NCBI GenBank assembly: GCA_910577675.1 | Contig: CAJTOR010000016.1 | Coordinates: 1 to 64,000, forward strand | Length of the DNA: 64,000 bases | Source: an uncultured Lachnospiraceae bacterium | GTDB taxonomy: Bacteria; Bacillota; Clostridia; Lachnospirales; Lachnospiraceae | Reading direction: 5' to 3' | Shown here: positions 27,009-36,050 of the stretch, in pieces | Position numbering within the stretch: position 1 is the first letter of the stretch | Layout: each line of letters begins with the position of its first letter | Position numbers and translations under genes: made by a program | Notes under the pieces: generated by a model | Database searches by the model: none | Seen by the model: only the letters and a program-made list of their open reading frames with translations | Told to the model about the DNA's origin: nothing

Positions 27009-28403
27009 TTACTTGTTCTTTGTTCTGGCAATGACATCGTCAATATTTCCCGCATTCAGGAAATAGCTCTCCGGGACATCATCGTGTTTGCCCTCAAGGA
27101 TCTCCTTAAAGCCCTGGATGGTTTCCTGCACCGGCACATACCTGCCCGGAAGACCCGTAAACTGCTCCGCCACATGGAACGGCTGCGAGAGGAAACGCTG
27201 CACTTTCCTGGCGCGCGATACAAGCATCTTCTCATCCTCGGAAAGTTCATCCATACCAAGAATCGCAATGATATCCTGCAATTCCTTATAGCGCTGCAAA
27301 ATCTCCTGCACGCCGCGGGCTACCTTGTAGTGCTCCTCACCAACCACGCGCGGGTCAAGAATGCGCGATGTGGATTCAAGCGGATCAACCGCCGGATAAA
27401 TACCAAGCTCCACAATGGCACGCGACAGCGCTGTTGTCGCATCAAGATGCGCGAACGTCGTCGCAGGTGCCGGGTCGGTATAGTCATCCGCCGGCACGTA
27501 TACTGCCTGCACCGAGGTGATTGAGCCGTTCTTTGTGGAGGTTATGCGCTCCTGCAGGGCACCCATCTCAGTCTGCAAGGTCGGCTGGTAACCTACTGCA
27601 CTCGGCATACGGCCAAGCAGCGCGGATACCTCGGAACCTGCCTGCGTAAAACGGAAAATATTATCGATAAACAAAAGTACATCCTTGCCGGACTTATCGC
27701 GGAAGTACTCCGCCATTGTAAGACCGGTAAGCCCCACCCTCATTCTTGCTCCCGGCGGCTCGTTCATCTGGCCGAACACCATGGTGGTCTTATCAATAAC
27801 GCCCGACTCTATCATTTCATAGTAGAGATCGTTACCCTCTCGGGTGCGCTCACCAACACCGGTAAACACGGAATAGCCGTTATGCTCGGTCGCAATATTT
27901 GTAATTAACTCCTGGATTAATACGGTCTTGCCAACACCCGCACCGCCAAACAGACCGATCTTACCGCCTCTCTGGTACGGGCAGAGAAGGTCGATAACCT
28001 TGATGCCCGTCTCAAGTATCTCCGTCTCTGTGGATTGTTCCTCAAATTTAGGCGGCTTGCGGTGTATCGGCATGTATTCCACACCTTCCGGAGCCGGTTT
28101 CTCATCGATAGGATTTCCCAGTACATTGAACATACGCCCGAGTGTATGTTCGCCCACCGGTACGGAAATCGGCGCACCGGTCGCCTCCGCGTCCATACCG
28201 CGCACAAGACCGTCGGTCGGTCCCATGGCGATACAGCGCACTGTATCATCCCCCAGATGCTGTGCTACCTCCACGATCAGCTCTTTGTCATGGTTCTGTA
28301 TTTTAATCGCTTCGTTAATCTCCGGAAGGTTCCCCTCCGAAAATTTGATGTCGAGGACTGCACCGATAATCTGAGTGATCTTACCAATTTTGCTCTGTGC
28401 CAA
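27009..28403 (-). CDS. atpD: F1Fo ATP synthase beta subunit
   Basis: 464 aa, catalytic subunit. P-loop GGAGVGKTVLIQELI, catalytic Glu in GVGERTREGNDLY, Walker B DVLLFIDNIFRF, and the DELSEDEK segment of the C-terminal domain. The TTG at 28403 (then AQSKIGKITQIIG) is chosen because AAAAGGAGTG lies 8 nt upstream and the length fits the family; a longer frame from TTG 28442 would include that ribosome site as coding. The gene lies 31 nt after atpG. Confidence 0.97.
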   Translation of the reverse strand: MAQSKIGKITQIIGAVLDIKFSEGNLPEINEAIKIQNHDKELIVEVAQHLGDDTVRCIAMGPTDGLVRGMDAEATGAPISVPVGEHTLGRMFNVLGNPIDEKPAPEGVEYMPIHRKPPKFEEQSTETEILETGIKVIDLLCPYQRGGKIGLFGGAGVGKTVLIQELITNIATEHNGYSVFTGVGERTREGNDLYYEMIESGVIDKTTMVFGQMNEPPGARMRVGLTGLTMAEYFRDKSGKDVLLFIDNIFRFTQAGSEVSALLGRMPSAVGYQPTLQTEMGALQERITSTKNGSITSVQAVYVPADDYTDPAPATTFAHLDATTALSRAIVELGIYPAVDPLESTSRILDPRVVGEEHYKVARGVQEILQRYKELQDIIAILGMDELSEDEKMLVSRARKVQRFLSQPFHVAEQFTGLPGRYVPVQETIQGFKEILEGKHDDVPESYFLNAGNIDDVIARTKNK

Positions 28404-28434
28404 TTTTATATCACTCCTTTTCTCTTTTACAACA

Positions 28435-29298
28435 TTAACCAATCGCGTTCGCCCCGGCGATGATCTCGGTAAGTTCCTGCGTGATCGAGCTCTGACGCGC
28501 CCGGTTATAGAGCAGGGACAGATTGGAAATCATCTCGTCCGCATTGCTGGTCGCCGCATCCATCGCCTGCATACGCGCGCCGTTCTCGCTGGCTAGTGCC
28601 TGTACCAGCGCACCGTATATCAGGCTGTTGATATATTTTGGGATAATAAGGTTTAACGCTTCCTCCGCCGCTGGCTCATAGTTCATAAGCACAAGGTCTG
28701 AACCCACGTCCTCCTTCTTATCCTGCTCATCAAACTCGACCGGCAAAAGCTTTAGGAAGGTCGGGATATGCACAACTGTATTTTTAAATACAGTGTACGC
28801 GATATAGATCTCACCTATCTCGCCGGATGCGAAAGCCCCTAACACTTCGCGCCCAATATCGACTGCATCCTTAAACATCGGCTCATTCATCACCTCGGAA
28901 TAATCCGCCGCGATCTTATAGCCGCGCCTTGCAAGTGCATCCCTGCCCTTGCGCCCGACCGAATAGATCACCGCGTCCTCCTTCGCGATGCCGCTGCCCG
29001 TTACCAGCTTGATTACATTGGAGTTATATCCGCCGGCAAGCCCACGGTTCGAGGTAATCACTATAATTGCCTTTTTCGGGGAGGAGCCGGCATTCAGATA
29101 AGGATGTGACAAGGTAGCGGACTTTTTTAACATGGAGCTGACCGTCTGATACATATAATTGAAATACGGCAGGGAATTCTCCGCGCGCGTTTTCGCTTTC
29201 TGCAATTTAACGGTGGAAACCAGCTTCATTGCCTTTGTGATCTGCCCGGTACTCTGGATACTCTCTTTCCGCCTTTTAATATCTCTCATTGAGGCCAT
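28435..29298 (-). CDS. atpG: F1Fo ATP synthase gamma subunit
   Basis: 287 aa central rotor shaft. The N-terminal helix has MRDIKRRKESIQSTGQITKA, followed by ITSNRGLAGGYNSNV and the conserved C-terminal helix ENGARMQAMDAATSNADEMI. Length and both coiled-coil ends are complete. It starts at ATG 29298, 18 nt after atpA. Confidence 0.97.
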   Translation of the reverse strand: MASMRDIKRRKESIQSTGQITKAMKLVSTVKLQKAKTRAENSLPYFNYMYQTVSSMLKKSATLSHPYLNAGSSPKKAIIVITSNRGLAGGYNSNVIKLVTGSGIAKEDAVIYSVGRKGRDALARRGYKIAADYSEVMNEPMFKDAVDIGREVLGAFASGEIGEIYIAYTVFKNTVVHIPTFLKLLPVEFDEQDKKEDVGSDLVLMNYEPAAEEALNLIIPKYINSLIYGALVQALASENGARMQAMDAATSNADEMISNLSLLYNRARQSSITQELTEIIAGANAIG

Positions 29299-29316
29299 AG
29301 CTTCACACCCTCTCCG

Positions 29317-30825
29317 TTATTTGATAAATTCCTTCTTGAACTCGGTAATCGCCGCGACAAGCTTCTTCTCGCACTCGTCGTCAATCACCTTCTTTTCGCG
29401 GATACCTGTAGGTATCTCCGGATACTTCGTGTCGATATACTCGAAAAGTTCCTTCTCAAAATTCCCGATATCCGCCACTTCAATATCAAGCAGGTACTTC
29501 TTGGTCGCCGCGTAAATAATGATAACCTGGTACTCGACCGGCATCGGTTTATACTGAGGCTGCTTTAAAATCTCCTTGATGCGCTCGCCCTGTGCAAGAC
29601 GCTCCTTCGTGTCGGCATCAAGATCTGAGCCGAACTGGGAGAAGGACGCAAGCTCGCGGTACTGGGCAAGGTCAAGACGGATTGTCCCTGCAATCTTCTT
29701 CATCGCCTTAATCTGTGCGGAACCACCGACGCGCGATACCGAAAGACCCGCGTTTACCGCCGGGCGGAAGCCCGAATTAAACATCTCGGTTTCAAGATAA
29801 ATCTGACCGTCCGTAATGGAAATAACATTTGTCGGGATATATGCGGATACATCGCCCGCCTGCGTTTCAATAATAGGGAGCGCGGTGAGTGAACCGCCGC
29901 CAAGCTTATCCGAAAGCCTTGCTGCCCTCTCTAACAGCTTTGAGTGCAGATAGAATACATCGCCCGGATACGCCTCACGTCCCGGCGGCCTTTTAAGGAG
30001 CAGGGAGAGTGTACGGTAGGCAGTTGCATGTTTACTTAAATCATCATAGATAATCAGGACATCCTTCCCGTTCTCCATCCACTCCTCGCCCATCGCACAG
30101 CCGGAATACGGCGCGATATACTGCAATGGGGCAAGTTCGCTTGCGGTCGCTGCAACGACGGTGGTGTAATCCATCGCGCCGAACTCCTCAAGCGTCTTTA
30201 CAATGCCGGCAACAGTCGAAGCTTTCTGACCGATCGCCACATAAATACATTTTACATTTTCCTTTTTCTGGTTGATAATCGTATCGATCGCAATTGCGGT
30301 CTTACCGGTCTGGCGGTCGCCGATAATCAGCTCGCGCTGTCCCCTTCCGATCGGCACCATCGAGTCGATTGCCTTGATACCGGTCTGGAGAGGCGTATCA
30401 ACGGATTTTCTTGAAATAACACCGGACGCAACGCGCTCGATCTGACGGTATTTTGTCGCGTTGATCGGTCCTTTGCCGTCGATTGGCTGGCCGAGCGCAT
30501 TTACTACGCGGCCTAACATCACATCGCCGACAGGCACCTCAACCACGCGCCCCGTCGTCTTTACGGTATCCCCCTCGTTGATATTCTTTGTATCGCCAAG
30601 CAGTACCGCACCGACGTTGTCCTCCTCAAGGTTGAGAACCATACCGTATATCTCATTCGGAAATTCCAGGAGTTCGCCCTGCATCGCCTTCTCCAACCCG
30701 TGGATGCGCGCGATGCCGTCCGCTACCTGGATAACGGTTCCTACGTCGGATACCTCCAGCCTGGTGCTGTAATGTTTTATCTGTTCCTTGATTACAGAAC
30801 TGATCTCTTCAGGTCTTAAATTCAA
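29317..30825 (-). CDS. atpA: F1Fo ATP synthase alpha subunit
   Basis: 502 aa. P-loop GDRQTGKTAIAIDTI, ALPIIETQAGDVSAYIPTNV, and the arginine-finger segment with the alpha-type signature (RPAVNAGLSVSRVGGSAQ). The start is TTG (30825) with GGAAGGTG about 10 nt upstream; family members begin with the same MNLRPEEIS-like residues, which supports it. The gene lies about 75 nt after atpH. Confidence 0.97.
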   Translation of the reverse strand: MNLRPEEISSVIKEQIKHYSTRLEVSDVGTVIQVADGIARIHGLEKAMQGELLEFPNEIYGMVLNLEEDNVGAVLLGDTKNINEGDTVKTTGRVVEVPVGDVMLGRVVNALGQPIDGKGPINATKYRQIERVASGVISRKSVDTPLQTGIKAIDSMVPIGRGQRELIIGDRQTGKTAIAIDTIINQKKENVKCIYVAIGQKASTVAGIVKTLEEFGAMDYTTVVAATASELAPLQYIAPYSGCAMGEEWMENGKDVLIIYDDLSKHATAYRTLSLLLKRPPGREAYPGDVFYLHSKLLERAARLSDKLGGGSLTALPIIETQAGDVSAYIPTNVISITDGQIYLETEMFNSGFRPAVNAGLSVSRVGGSAQIKAMKKIAGTIRLDLAQYRELASFSQFGSDLDADTKERLAQGERIKEILKQPQYKPMPVEYQVIIIYAATKKYLLDIEVADIGNFEKELFEYIDTKYPEIPTGIREKKVIDDECEKKLVAAITEFKKEFIK

Positions 30826-30901
30826 GAGTTAAGCACCTTCCTTCTATAAATAGTCTGGTTTAAGTTCCGGTGGACACAAAAAAGTCCCGCCCGGCTCTTG
30901 T

Positions 30902-31450
30902 TTATGAAAGCTGAATCCTCTGAAGCTGCTTTTCCATCTGCGAGAGCTTCGTGCGGATACTTGAGTCCACCACGCGGTCGCCGATGCGCACCACAAGCCC
31001 CCCAATCAGCGCCGCATCCACCCTGTAATTAACCTCCAGGGTGGCATAGTCCGTCGTGGCAAGGAGTTTCTCACAGAGTTTCTCCTTCTGTGCGTCCGTC
31101 AGTTCCACTGCGGAAGCCACATCCACCACGCCGATTTTTTTATATTCTTTCACCACGGACAGGAAATAGCCAAGAACCGCGTCCAGTTCATCCGCCCGTC
31201 CCTTATCCACCACCAGCACCAAAAAGCCCGCCATATCGTCGGAAACCCTGCCGTCAAAAATCGCTTTAACAGCAGCCTCCTTCTCTTCTTTGCTGATTTT
31301 CGGATGTGTCAAAAGCTGCATAAGTTCCCCGTTATCCCTAAAAATCTTTCGGAGAGCTTCCGCCTCCTCATACAGGGCGGTCACGGACTGCTTTTCCAGG
31401 GCAAGCTCAAATAAGGCATCTCCATATACTTTGGAAACTATCTTCGCCAT
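30902..31450 (-). CDS. atpH: F1Fo ATP synthase delta subunit
   Basis: 182 aa. N-terminal helical bundle (YGDALFELALEKQ) and C-terminal domain ending with the family motif VDAALIGGLVVRIGDRVVDSS. It attaches the peripheral stalk to F1. ATG 31450 overlaps the end of atpF by 13 nt. Confidence 0.95.
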   Translation of the reverse strand: MAKIVSKVYGDALFELALEKQSVTALYEEAEALRKIFRDNGELMQLLTHPKISKEEKEAAVKAIFDGRVSDDMAGFLVLVVDKGRADELDAVLGYFLSVVKEYKKIGVVDVASAVELTDAQKEKLCEKLLATTDYATLEVNYRVDAALIGGLVVRIGDRVVDSSIRTKLSQMEKQLQRIQLS

Positions 31451-32067
31451 GTATCATCACCTATCTCCTTCAAAGCTTCATCCACGAGCTGTGCCTGCTT
31501 CTTGTCATCCATGCTTTCCGCCACAAATTTACCAGCCATCATAGATGCCACAGAAATCATTTCCTTCTTTACTTCATCTCTCATCTTGCTCTTTTCAAGC
31601 TCAATTTCCTTATTCGCGCGCTGTGCGATTCTCGCTGCTTCCTCCTGCGCCCCTGCTACGATCTCCGCCTCTTTCTTCAAGGCCTTCTTTCTGCCCTCGG
31701 CAAGAATTTCGTCCACCTCTGCATCCGCGGCATGTATCTTTGCATCGTACTCCGCCTTAAATGCAACCGCGTCCTCCTTCTCCCTTGCCGCCGCATCGAG
31801 ATCCGCCTGGATCTTTGCCTGGCGTTTCGCCAGAAGCTCCCTCGCAGGATTGAACAGGAGATAGGATAGCAGCATAAAAAGGACAAATACGGCAACCAGT
31901 GTGATCAGAAGATCGGCAGCCATCTGTGCATCCAGCCCAAAAATACGGTTCATCCACGCAAACAGACCGTTCCCGTTCTCATCCTTAATGAGATTTTCTG
32001 TTTTGTCCACATATACTTGCTGAAAAACCCTTGTCCCCGCGTTCATAACGCTAAACAAACTGCCCAC
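31438..32067 (-). CDS. atpF: F1Fo ATP synthase b subunit
   Basis: 209 aa. An N-terminal extension of about 45 residues precedes a transmembrane helix (LLITLVAVFVLFMLLSYLLF) and a long charged coiled coil, the peripheral stalk. The usual b subunit is about 165 aa, so the extra N-terminal segment, which would lie outside the membrane, is notable. The start is GTG 32067 with GGGAGG upstream; an internal ATG (32046) is a weaker alternative. About 45 nt after atpE. Confidence 0.93.
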   Translation of the reverse strand: MGSLFSVMNAGTRVFQQVYVDKTENLIKDENGNGLFAWMNRIFGLDAQMAADLLITLVAVFVLFMLLSYLLFNPARELLAKRQAKIQADLDAAAREKEDAVAFKAEYDAKIHAADAEVDEILAEGRKKALKKEAEIVAGAQEEAARIAQRANKEIELEKSKMRDEVKKEMISVASMMAGKFVAESMDDKKQAQLVDEALKEIGDDTWRR

Positions 32068-32112
32068 TTATCCGGCCTCCCTTCGATTCGTATTTGAATT
32101 TCACTCCCCGAA

Positions 32113-32370
32113 TCAAAGTCTGCCGATTAACGGGTTTGCAAACAGCAGGATAATAGCAACCGCGAAACCGTAAAGACCGGTGGTCTCTGCCACTGCCTGC
32201 CCTAAAAGCATCGTAGACATGATTGTACCCTTTGCACCCGGGTTGCGTCCGACTGCGGAAGCGCCGTGACCCGCCGCGATACCCTGGCCGACACCAGGTC
32301 CGATACCTGCGATCATCGCAAGACCTGCACCAATTGCGGAACATGCTAAAATTAAACCCCTATCTGTCAT
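32113..32370 (-). CDS. atpE: F1Fo ATP synthase c subunit, Na+-type ligand set
   Basis: 85 aa, two transmembrane helices with the polar loop AVGRNPGAKG. The ion-binding residues are Gln29 (GPGVGQG), Glu62, Thr63, Thr64 and Tyr67 (LGQAVAETTGLYG). They align without gaps to Q32, E65, S66, T67 and Y70 of the Na+-translocating c subunit of Ilyobacter tartaricus as I recall it. H+-type rings lack the Gln and hydroxyl residues. Na+ coupling is therefore likely, though inferred from motif only. Single c gene. Confidence 0.95.
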   Translation of the reverse strand: MTDRGLILACSAIGAGLAMIAGIGPGVGQGIAAGHGASAVGRNPGAKGTIMSTMLLGQAVAETTGLYGFAVAIILLFANPLIGRL

Positions 32371-32420
32371 CTTTGTTTCCTCCTTAAAATCAACTTAAAT
32401 ACGATTTGTAAGCGACCGCC

Positions 32421-33191
32421 TTACTCTTCTTCAAAATTGTTTGAAATAAATACCATGGTCAGCATCGCGAAAACATAGGTCTGGATCGCTCCGGAAAACA
32501 CATCGAAATACCCGTGCAATACCGAAGGCCAGATAATCGCGAATTTGCCGATCAGCCCGTAAATCAGCCCCATCATTACCGTGCCGGAAAGCACGTTTCC
32601 AAAAAGACGCAGCGACATCGACAGCGGGGTTGCCAGCTCGCCGATAATATTGATCGGCGTAAGCAATACCGGCTTAAACAAGTTTGTGATGTGCGCCATC
32701 TTCTGGTACTTAAACCCGTTGTAATGAATGAGGACGAACGTAATCAGAGCCAGCCCAAAGGTCACGCCATAATCTGCGGTAGGCGGTCTTAACCCGAACA
32801 GACCTGCGACGTTGGCCAGAAGAATAAAGCAAAAGATCGTCCCAATGTAATTTGCGAATTGCCCGCCATGTTTCTCACCCATATTTGTTTTGGTAAGATT
32901 GTCGATCGATTCGACCATGTACTCAATCACATTAAGGAACGGTCCCGGCGCTTTTTCCGGATCTGCCCTCTTGATTACCCTGTTTGCTATCAGTGCGAAG
33001 ACGACCAGCGCCAGCATGACAATCAGCATAGTAATATGTGTTGTTGTCAGCCAGACTTTTTCACCGAAGAACTGATATGGCAGGAATCCATCCACGCCGA
33101 ATGTCACGCCCTCGTCGTTACTTAGCTGGATCAGCCGGCCTGAAACGTCTGATGAAAGCAAACTGCTAAGCAAACAGCTTCCATTACCCAC
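32421..33191 (-). CDS. atpB: F1Fo ATP synthase a subunit
   Basis: 256 aa with about six transmembrane helices. The essential stator Arg lies in the conserved helix TPLSMSLRLFGNVLSG, and the last helix contains the family-conserved GAIQTYVFAMLTMVF. It forms the ion half-channels next to the c ring. The start is GTG 33191 with GGAAGGTGAG upstream and only 4 nt from the atpI stop. Confidence 0.95.
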   Translation of the reverse strand: MGNGSCLLSSLLSSDVSGRLIQLSNDEGVTFGVDGFLPYQFFGEKVWLTTTHITMLIVMLALVVFALIANRVIKRADPEKAPGPFLNVIEYMVESIDNLTKTNMGEKHGGQFANYIGTIFCFILLANVAGLFGLRPPTADYGVTFGLALITFVLIHYNGFKYQKMAHITNLFKPVLLTPINIIGELATPLSMSLRLFGNVLSGTVMMGLIYGLIGKFAIIWPSVLHGYFDVFSGAIQTYVFAMLTMVFISNNFEEE

Positions 33192-33195
33192 TTTC

Positions 33196-33747
33196 TCACC
33201 TTCCTTTGCTTAAATATTTTATTGCTTTATGAGTTAACGGCTGTAAATATGCCGTGAACTTTAAACATAACACCCCTAAAAGCACCCCGAAAATATGGAA
33301 TACCTGCGGAAAAAACGCGCTGACGGCAAGTGCGGCTCCCGCCATCAAAAGTCTGAGGACGGCACTTTTTTTCATATATTTCGAAGCGTGTTCCCCGTCC
33401 ATGTCAAGCGCACGGTCAACCGACACATACAGATGCCTTAGCATCAGCCCCGCTACACAGGCTCCTAAAAGAACCCCAAGCGCCCACCGGACTGCGTCGC
33501 CGCCCACAGCAAAAACAAAGCCTGCGGCAGCCAACAAAACAGCGCAGCCAACAAGTCCCACCGCCATATCCCTTATGGTTTCCGACGCGTTCAGTGCGTC
33601 CTCTTCAGGGTCAATCGCAGAATACGCGATGTCATCCCCGGTTTTAGCATTTTCTGTTACCGTATCTTCCTGCAATCTCTCCGGTTCCTTCGCTGTTCCA
33701 CCTTCACCCTCCATTTTCTGAGCTGTCATGGCTATTTCCTCCGTCAT
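33196..33747 (-). CDS. atpI: ATP synthase subunit I with long charged N terminus
   Basis: About 183 aa. The C-terminal 110 residues contain four hydrophobic helices and the subunit I layout (VLLGACVAGLMLRHLY, SVDRALDMD). AtpI assists c-ring assembly and/or cation supply. The first 65 residues are hydrophilic and acidic and are not typical of AtpI. Two starts are possible: ATG 33747 behind AAAGGGAG and ATG 33729 behind GGAGG, which overlap atpZ by 44 or 26 nt. Confidence 0.8.
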   Translation of the reverse strand: MTEEIAMTAQKMEGEGGTAKEPERLQEDTVTENAKTGDDIAYSAIDPEEDALNASETIRDMAVGLVGCAVLLAAAGFVFAVGGDAVRWALGVLLGACVAGLMLRHLYVSVDRALDMDGEHASKYMKKSAVLRLLMAGAALAVSAFFPQVFHIFGVLLGVLCLKFTAYLQPLTHKAIKYLSKGR

Positions 33748-34189
33748 GGCTTTTCTCCCTTTCCCTGCGCCACAAGTCAAATTCTTCCTCCGCCCTCTCC
33801 CTGCGGCTTTTCACTGCGGTCCGAATTGCGTCAGGCTTTACCGCCCCATTTTCTATTGCAGCGATATTGGCTTCACATGTTTCTGGTTCATCGCCATCAG
33901 CTTTGCCTTCCCCGCCACCCTGTTTTGACCGCGCTTTTTTAAGGTTCTCCCAGTATGCTTGTTCCTGTCTTTCGCGTTTTAAATCCTCCGCATAAAAAGG
34001 TTTCGTCAATTTATAGATATTGCGGAATGCGGCAAGTATGCCAAGCAGCAGGAAAATCAGGAAAAAGAAACCTGTCCCAAACTTAGCGTCCAGCCAGTTC
34101 CCTATAAAGGCAGCGAGAAAGATTGGCACAATCATACTGATGCCAATCTGTGAAATCATCAACAATGCTTTTATTCTGTCCTTTTTCAC
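33704..34189 (-). CDS. AtpZ/AtpI-family protein, first gene of the ATP synthase operon
   Basis: 161 aa. Two transmembrane helices (SQIGISMIVPIFLAAFIG and FFFLIFLLLGILAAFRN) match the AtpZ/putative F0F1 subunit family. A hydrophilic tail of about 95 residues, rich in Lys, Glu, Gly and Ser, is not part of that family's core. GTG 34189 (VKKDRIKAL) has GGAGG 6 nt upstream, whereas the ATG at 34225 has none. AtpZ-type proteins are proposed to aid Mg2+/Ca2+ entry or assembly. Confidence 0.75.
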   Translation of the reverse strand: MKKDRIKALLMISQIGISMIVPIFLAAFIGNWLDAKFGTGFFFLIFLLLGILAAFRNIYKLTKPFYAEDLKRERQEQAYWENLKKARSKQGGGEGKADGDEPETCEANIAAIENGAVKPDAIRTAVKSRRERAEEEFDLWRREREKSHDGGNSHDSSENGG

Positions 34190-34392
34190 CCCAGTCCTCC
34201 GCTCCCAAATATAACCCCGTGCCATATCATATCACAATTTCCCAAAAATGTATACAATTTCAGAGGAAAATTGTTAAATTTATTTTAATTTTATCTTCAA
34301 CCCTTTTCTTTACTGAAACAAAATTTCTTGTTTTTCTATTTTTTGCTATATTTTATCATTTTTTTATAATTTATTTTCCTTTATAAAACCCA

Positions 34393-34962
34393 TTAAATGG
34401 AAATGATTCCTAAATGTTCCAGAAGAATTTTAGCTCCGAGCAAAATAAGAATTAACCCACCTATAAACTCCGCTTTTGATTTGTACTTTACACCAAACAG
34501 GTTGCCGACCTTAACGCCCAACATCGAGAGCATAAAAGTAGTCACCCCAATCAGCGAAACGGCAAGGGGCATATTCTGATCTAAGAATGCAAATGTAACC
34601 CCGACCGCCAGGGCATCAATACTTGTCGCAACTGCCATAATAAACATTGTTTTTACGTCAAGGTCGGCACTCGCCCTCTCCTCCTCTTTTCCAAATGCCT
34701 CGCGGATCATATTCCCGCCAATCAGCGCAAGAAGCACAAATGCAATCCAGTGATCCACGCTCTTTATTCTGTCAGCAAATGAAACTCCAAGAAAATAGCC
34801 GATCACCGGCATAAGCGCCTGGAAGGTGCCGAACCACAGCCCGACGATAACAGCGTTTTTCCACGACATCTTTTTCATTGCCAGCCCCTTGCAGACCGCA
34901 ACCGCAAACGCGTCCATCGACAGGCCGACAGCCAGCACAAACAGGGTTATAAATTCATTCAT
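34393..34962 (-). CDS. mntP: manganese efflux pump MntP
   Basis: 189 aa, six transmembrane helices arranged as two similar halves, each with a conserved Asp motif: LSMDAFAVAVCKG near residue 20 and ATSIDALAVGVTFA near residue 118. These are the metal-site residues of MntP. AAGGGATG precedes ATG 34962. Only about 55 nt separate it from the upstream gene's stop, so there is no room for the Mn2+ riboswitch that often controls mntP. It may be transcribed with the PH-like membrane protein gene. Confidence 0.92.
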   Translation of the reverse strand: MNEFITLFVLAVGLSMDAFAVAVCKGLAMKKMSWKNAVIVGLWFGTFQALMPVIGYFLGVSFADRIKSVDHWIAFVLLALIGGNMIREAFGKEEERASADLDVKTMFIMAVATSIDALAVGVTFAFLDQNMPLAVSLIGVTTFMLSMLGVKVGNLFGVKYKSKAEFIGGLILILLGAKILLEHLGIISI

Positions 34963-35021
34963 CACACATCCCTTTCTTCTTTTCCCATGGTTTTAGATTA
35001 TGTATGATCTTTAAATCTTTA

Positions 35022-36020
35022 CTAAAGATTTTCTGTCGGTGTTCCCTGCCTCAATGCCAGGTCAATAATAAAATCCATAAAATCCCTATAATCCATAACG
35101 TATTTTGCGGAATTTACAGCATATTCCTTCCCCTCAAATGTCAGAAAAAGCTTTTCTACCTCCATCTGGCCGACCTTCGCGCGCCGGATTTTCTTTAATG
35201 TCCTCCACTGGAATGTCTTTTTGGAGAACAGATTACAAAATGTTATTTCTTCTTTTGTATAGCGGATTCTATCCGAATGCAGCCAGATACCATATAAGAA
35301 AATCGCGGCAGCTATGGCGAGCGCAACCGGAAAAATTACCATGTCGGACCTGACAAACATCTTAGATAACTGATAATCCCCCATCTGCCCGAGCACTAAA
35401 ACACTTACAACAAGGAACGCCGATACAAAAAAGACAGCCCATTTCGCGGCATGCCGTCCCATAACCCGCTCCCCGTTCTTCCACACCCCTTTTCCATCCC
35501 GCGCCTGTTTCGAGCTGCACATGCGCTTTGCCATATCTGAGAATAGGTCATAGTTTTCCAGTGTCATATCGGTTTTCAGCAGTTTTTTCCCCCCGGCCGC
35601 ATAGAGTACCAGACGGTTTCCCACAAACTCCATACGGCTGATCTCCTGCCATTTTACATGCAGGCTGCTTCGGAACGGCCGCCCTACAATCAGTTCCTCC
35701 TCATCAAAAAATACATGCTGCGCATAGAGGATGTAGCCAACCACCATGCAAAAAACCCCCACCAAAACGCCGAGCAATATAACGGGAATTATCCATGGCT
35801 CTTCCTCGGTCGTTTTGTCCTTAGCTGCCATCGTGCCAATAAAGATAAACAGTGCTGCCAGTACGATACCGATTGTGTACATGCCAAAGCGCAGTGTCGG
35901 ATTCCTCCGCATCACTGTCTTGTTTGGATCAACCCGTTTTTCCTCGCGCTTGCTGCTGCCCAGAAAACCGGCAAGCAGGGCAATCGCCACCCAAAACCCC
36001 AATTCTATAAAATATGTCAT
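35022..36020 (-). CDS. membrane protein with two PH-like segments, unknown
   Basis: 332 aa. Four or five transmembrane helices in two pairs (residues about 3-20, 50-100 and 190-250), each pair followed by a soluble segment. The segments are FFDEEELIVGRPFRSSLHVKW and YTKEEITFCNLFSKKTFQWR, with the strand pattern of bacterial PH (YdbT/PH_2-like) domains, so it looks internally duplicated. Function unknown. GGAGGATG precedes ATG 36020. Same strand as mntP and the lipoprotein gene, with 55 nt and 30 nt gaps, so an operon is possible. Confidence 0.65.
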   Translation of the reverse strand: MTYFIELGFWVAIALLAGFLGSSKREEKRVDPNKTVMRRNPTLRFGMYTIGIVLAALFIFIGTMAAKDKTTEEEPWIIPVILLGVLVGVFCMVVGYILYAQHVFFDEEELIVGRPFRSSLHVKWQEISRMEFVGNRLVLYAAGGKKLLKTDMTLENYDLFSDMAKRMCSSKQARDGKGVWKNGERVMGRHAAKWAVFFVSAFLVVSVLVLGQMGDYQLSKMFVRSDMVIFPVALAIAAAIFLYGIWLHSDRIRYTKEEITFCNLFSKKTFQWRTLKKIRRAKVGQMEVEKLFLTFEGKEYAVNSAKYVMDYRDFMDFIIDLALRQGTPTENL

Positions 36021-36050
36021 TCCATCCTCCAATAAGGTTCTTTAACAAAT

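Noticed and set aside
27084..28463. Plus-strand ORFs of 140-148 codons opposite atpD
   Set aside because: Shadows of a highly conserved gene; no ribosome sites and no plausible protein features.
34966..35021. Mn2+ riboswitch upstream of mntP
   Set aside because: Only about 55 nt separate mntP from the preceding stop codon and no GGGGAGTAG-type end is present.
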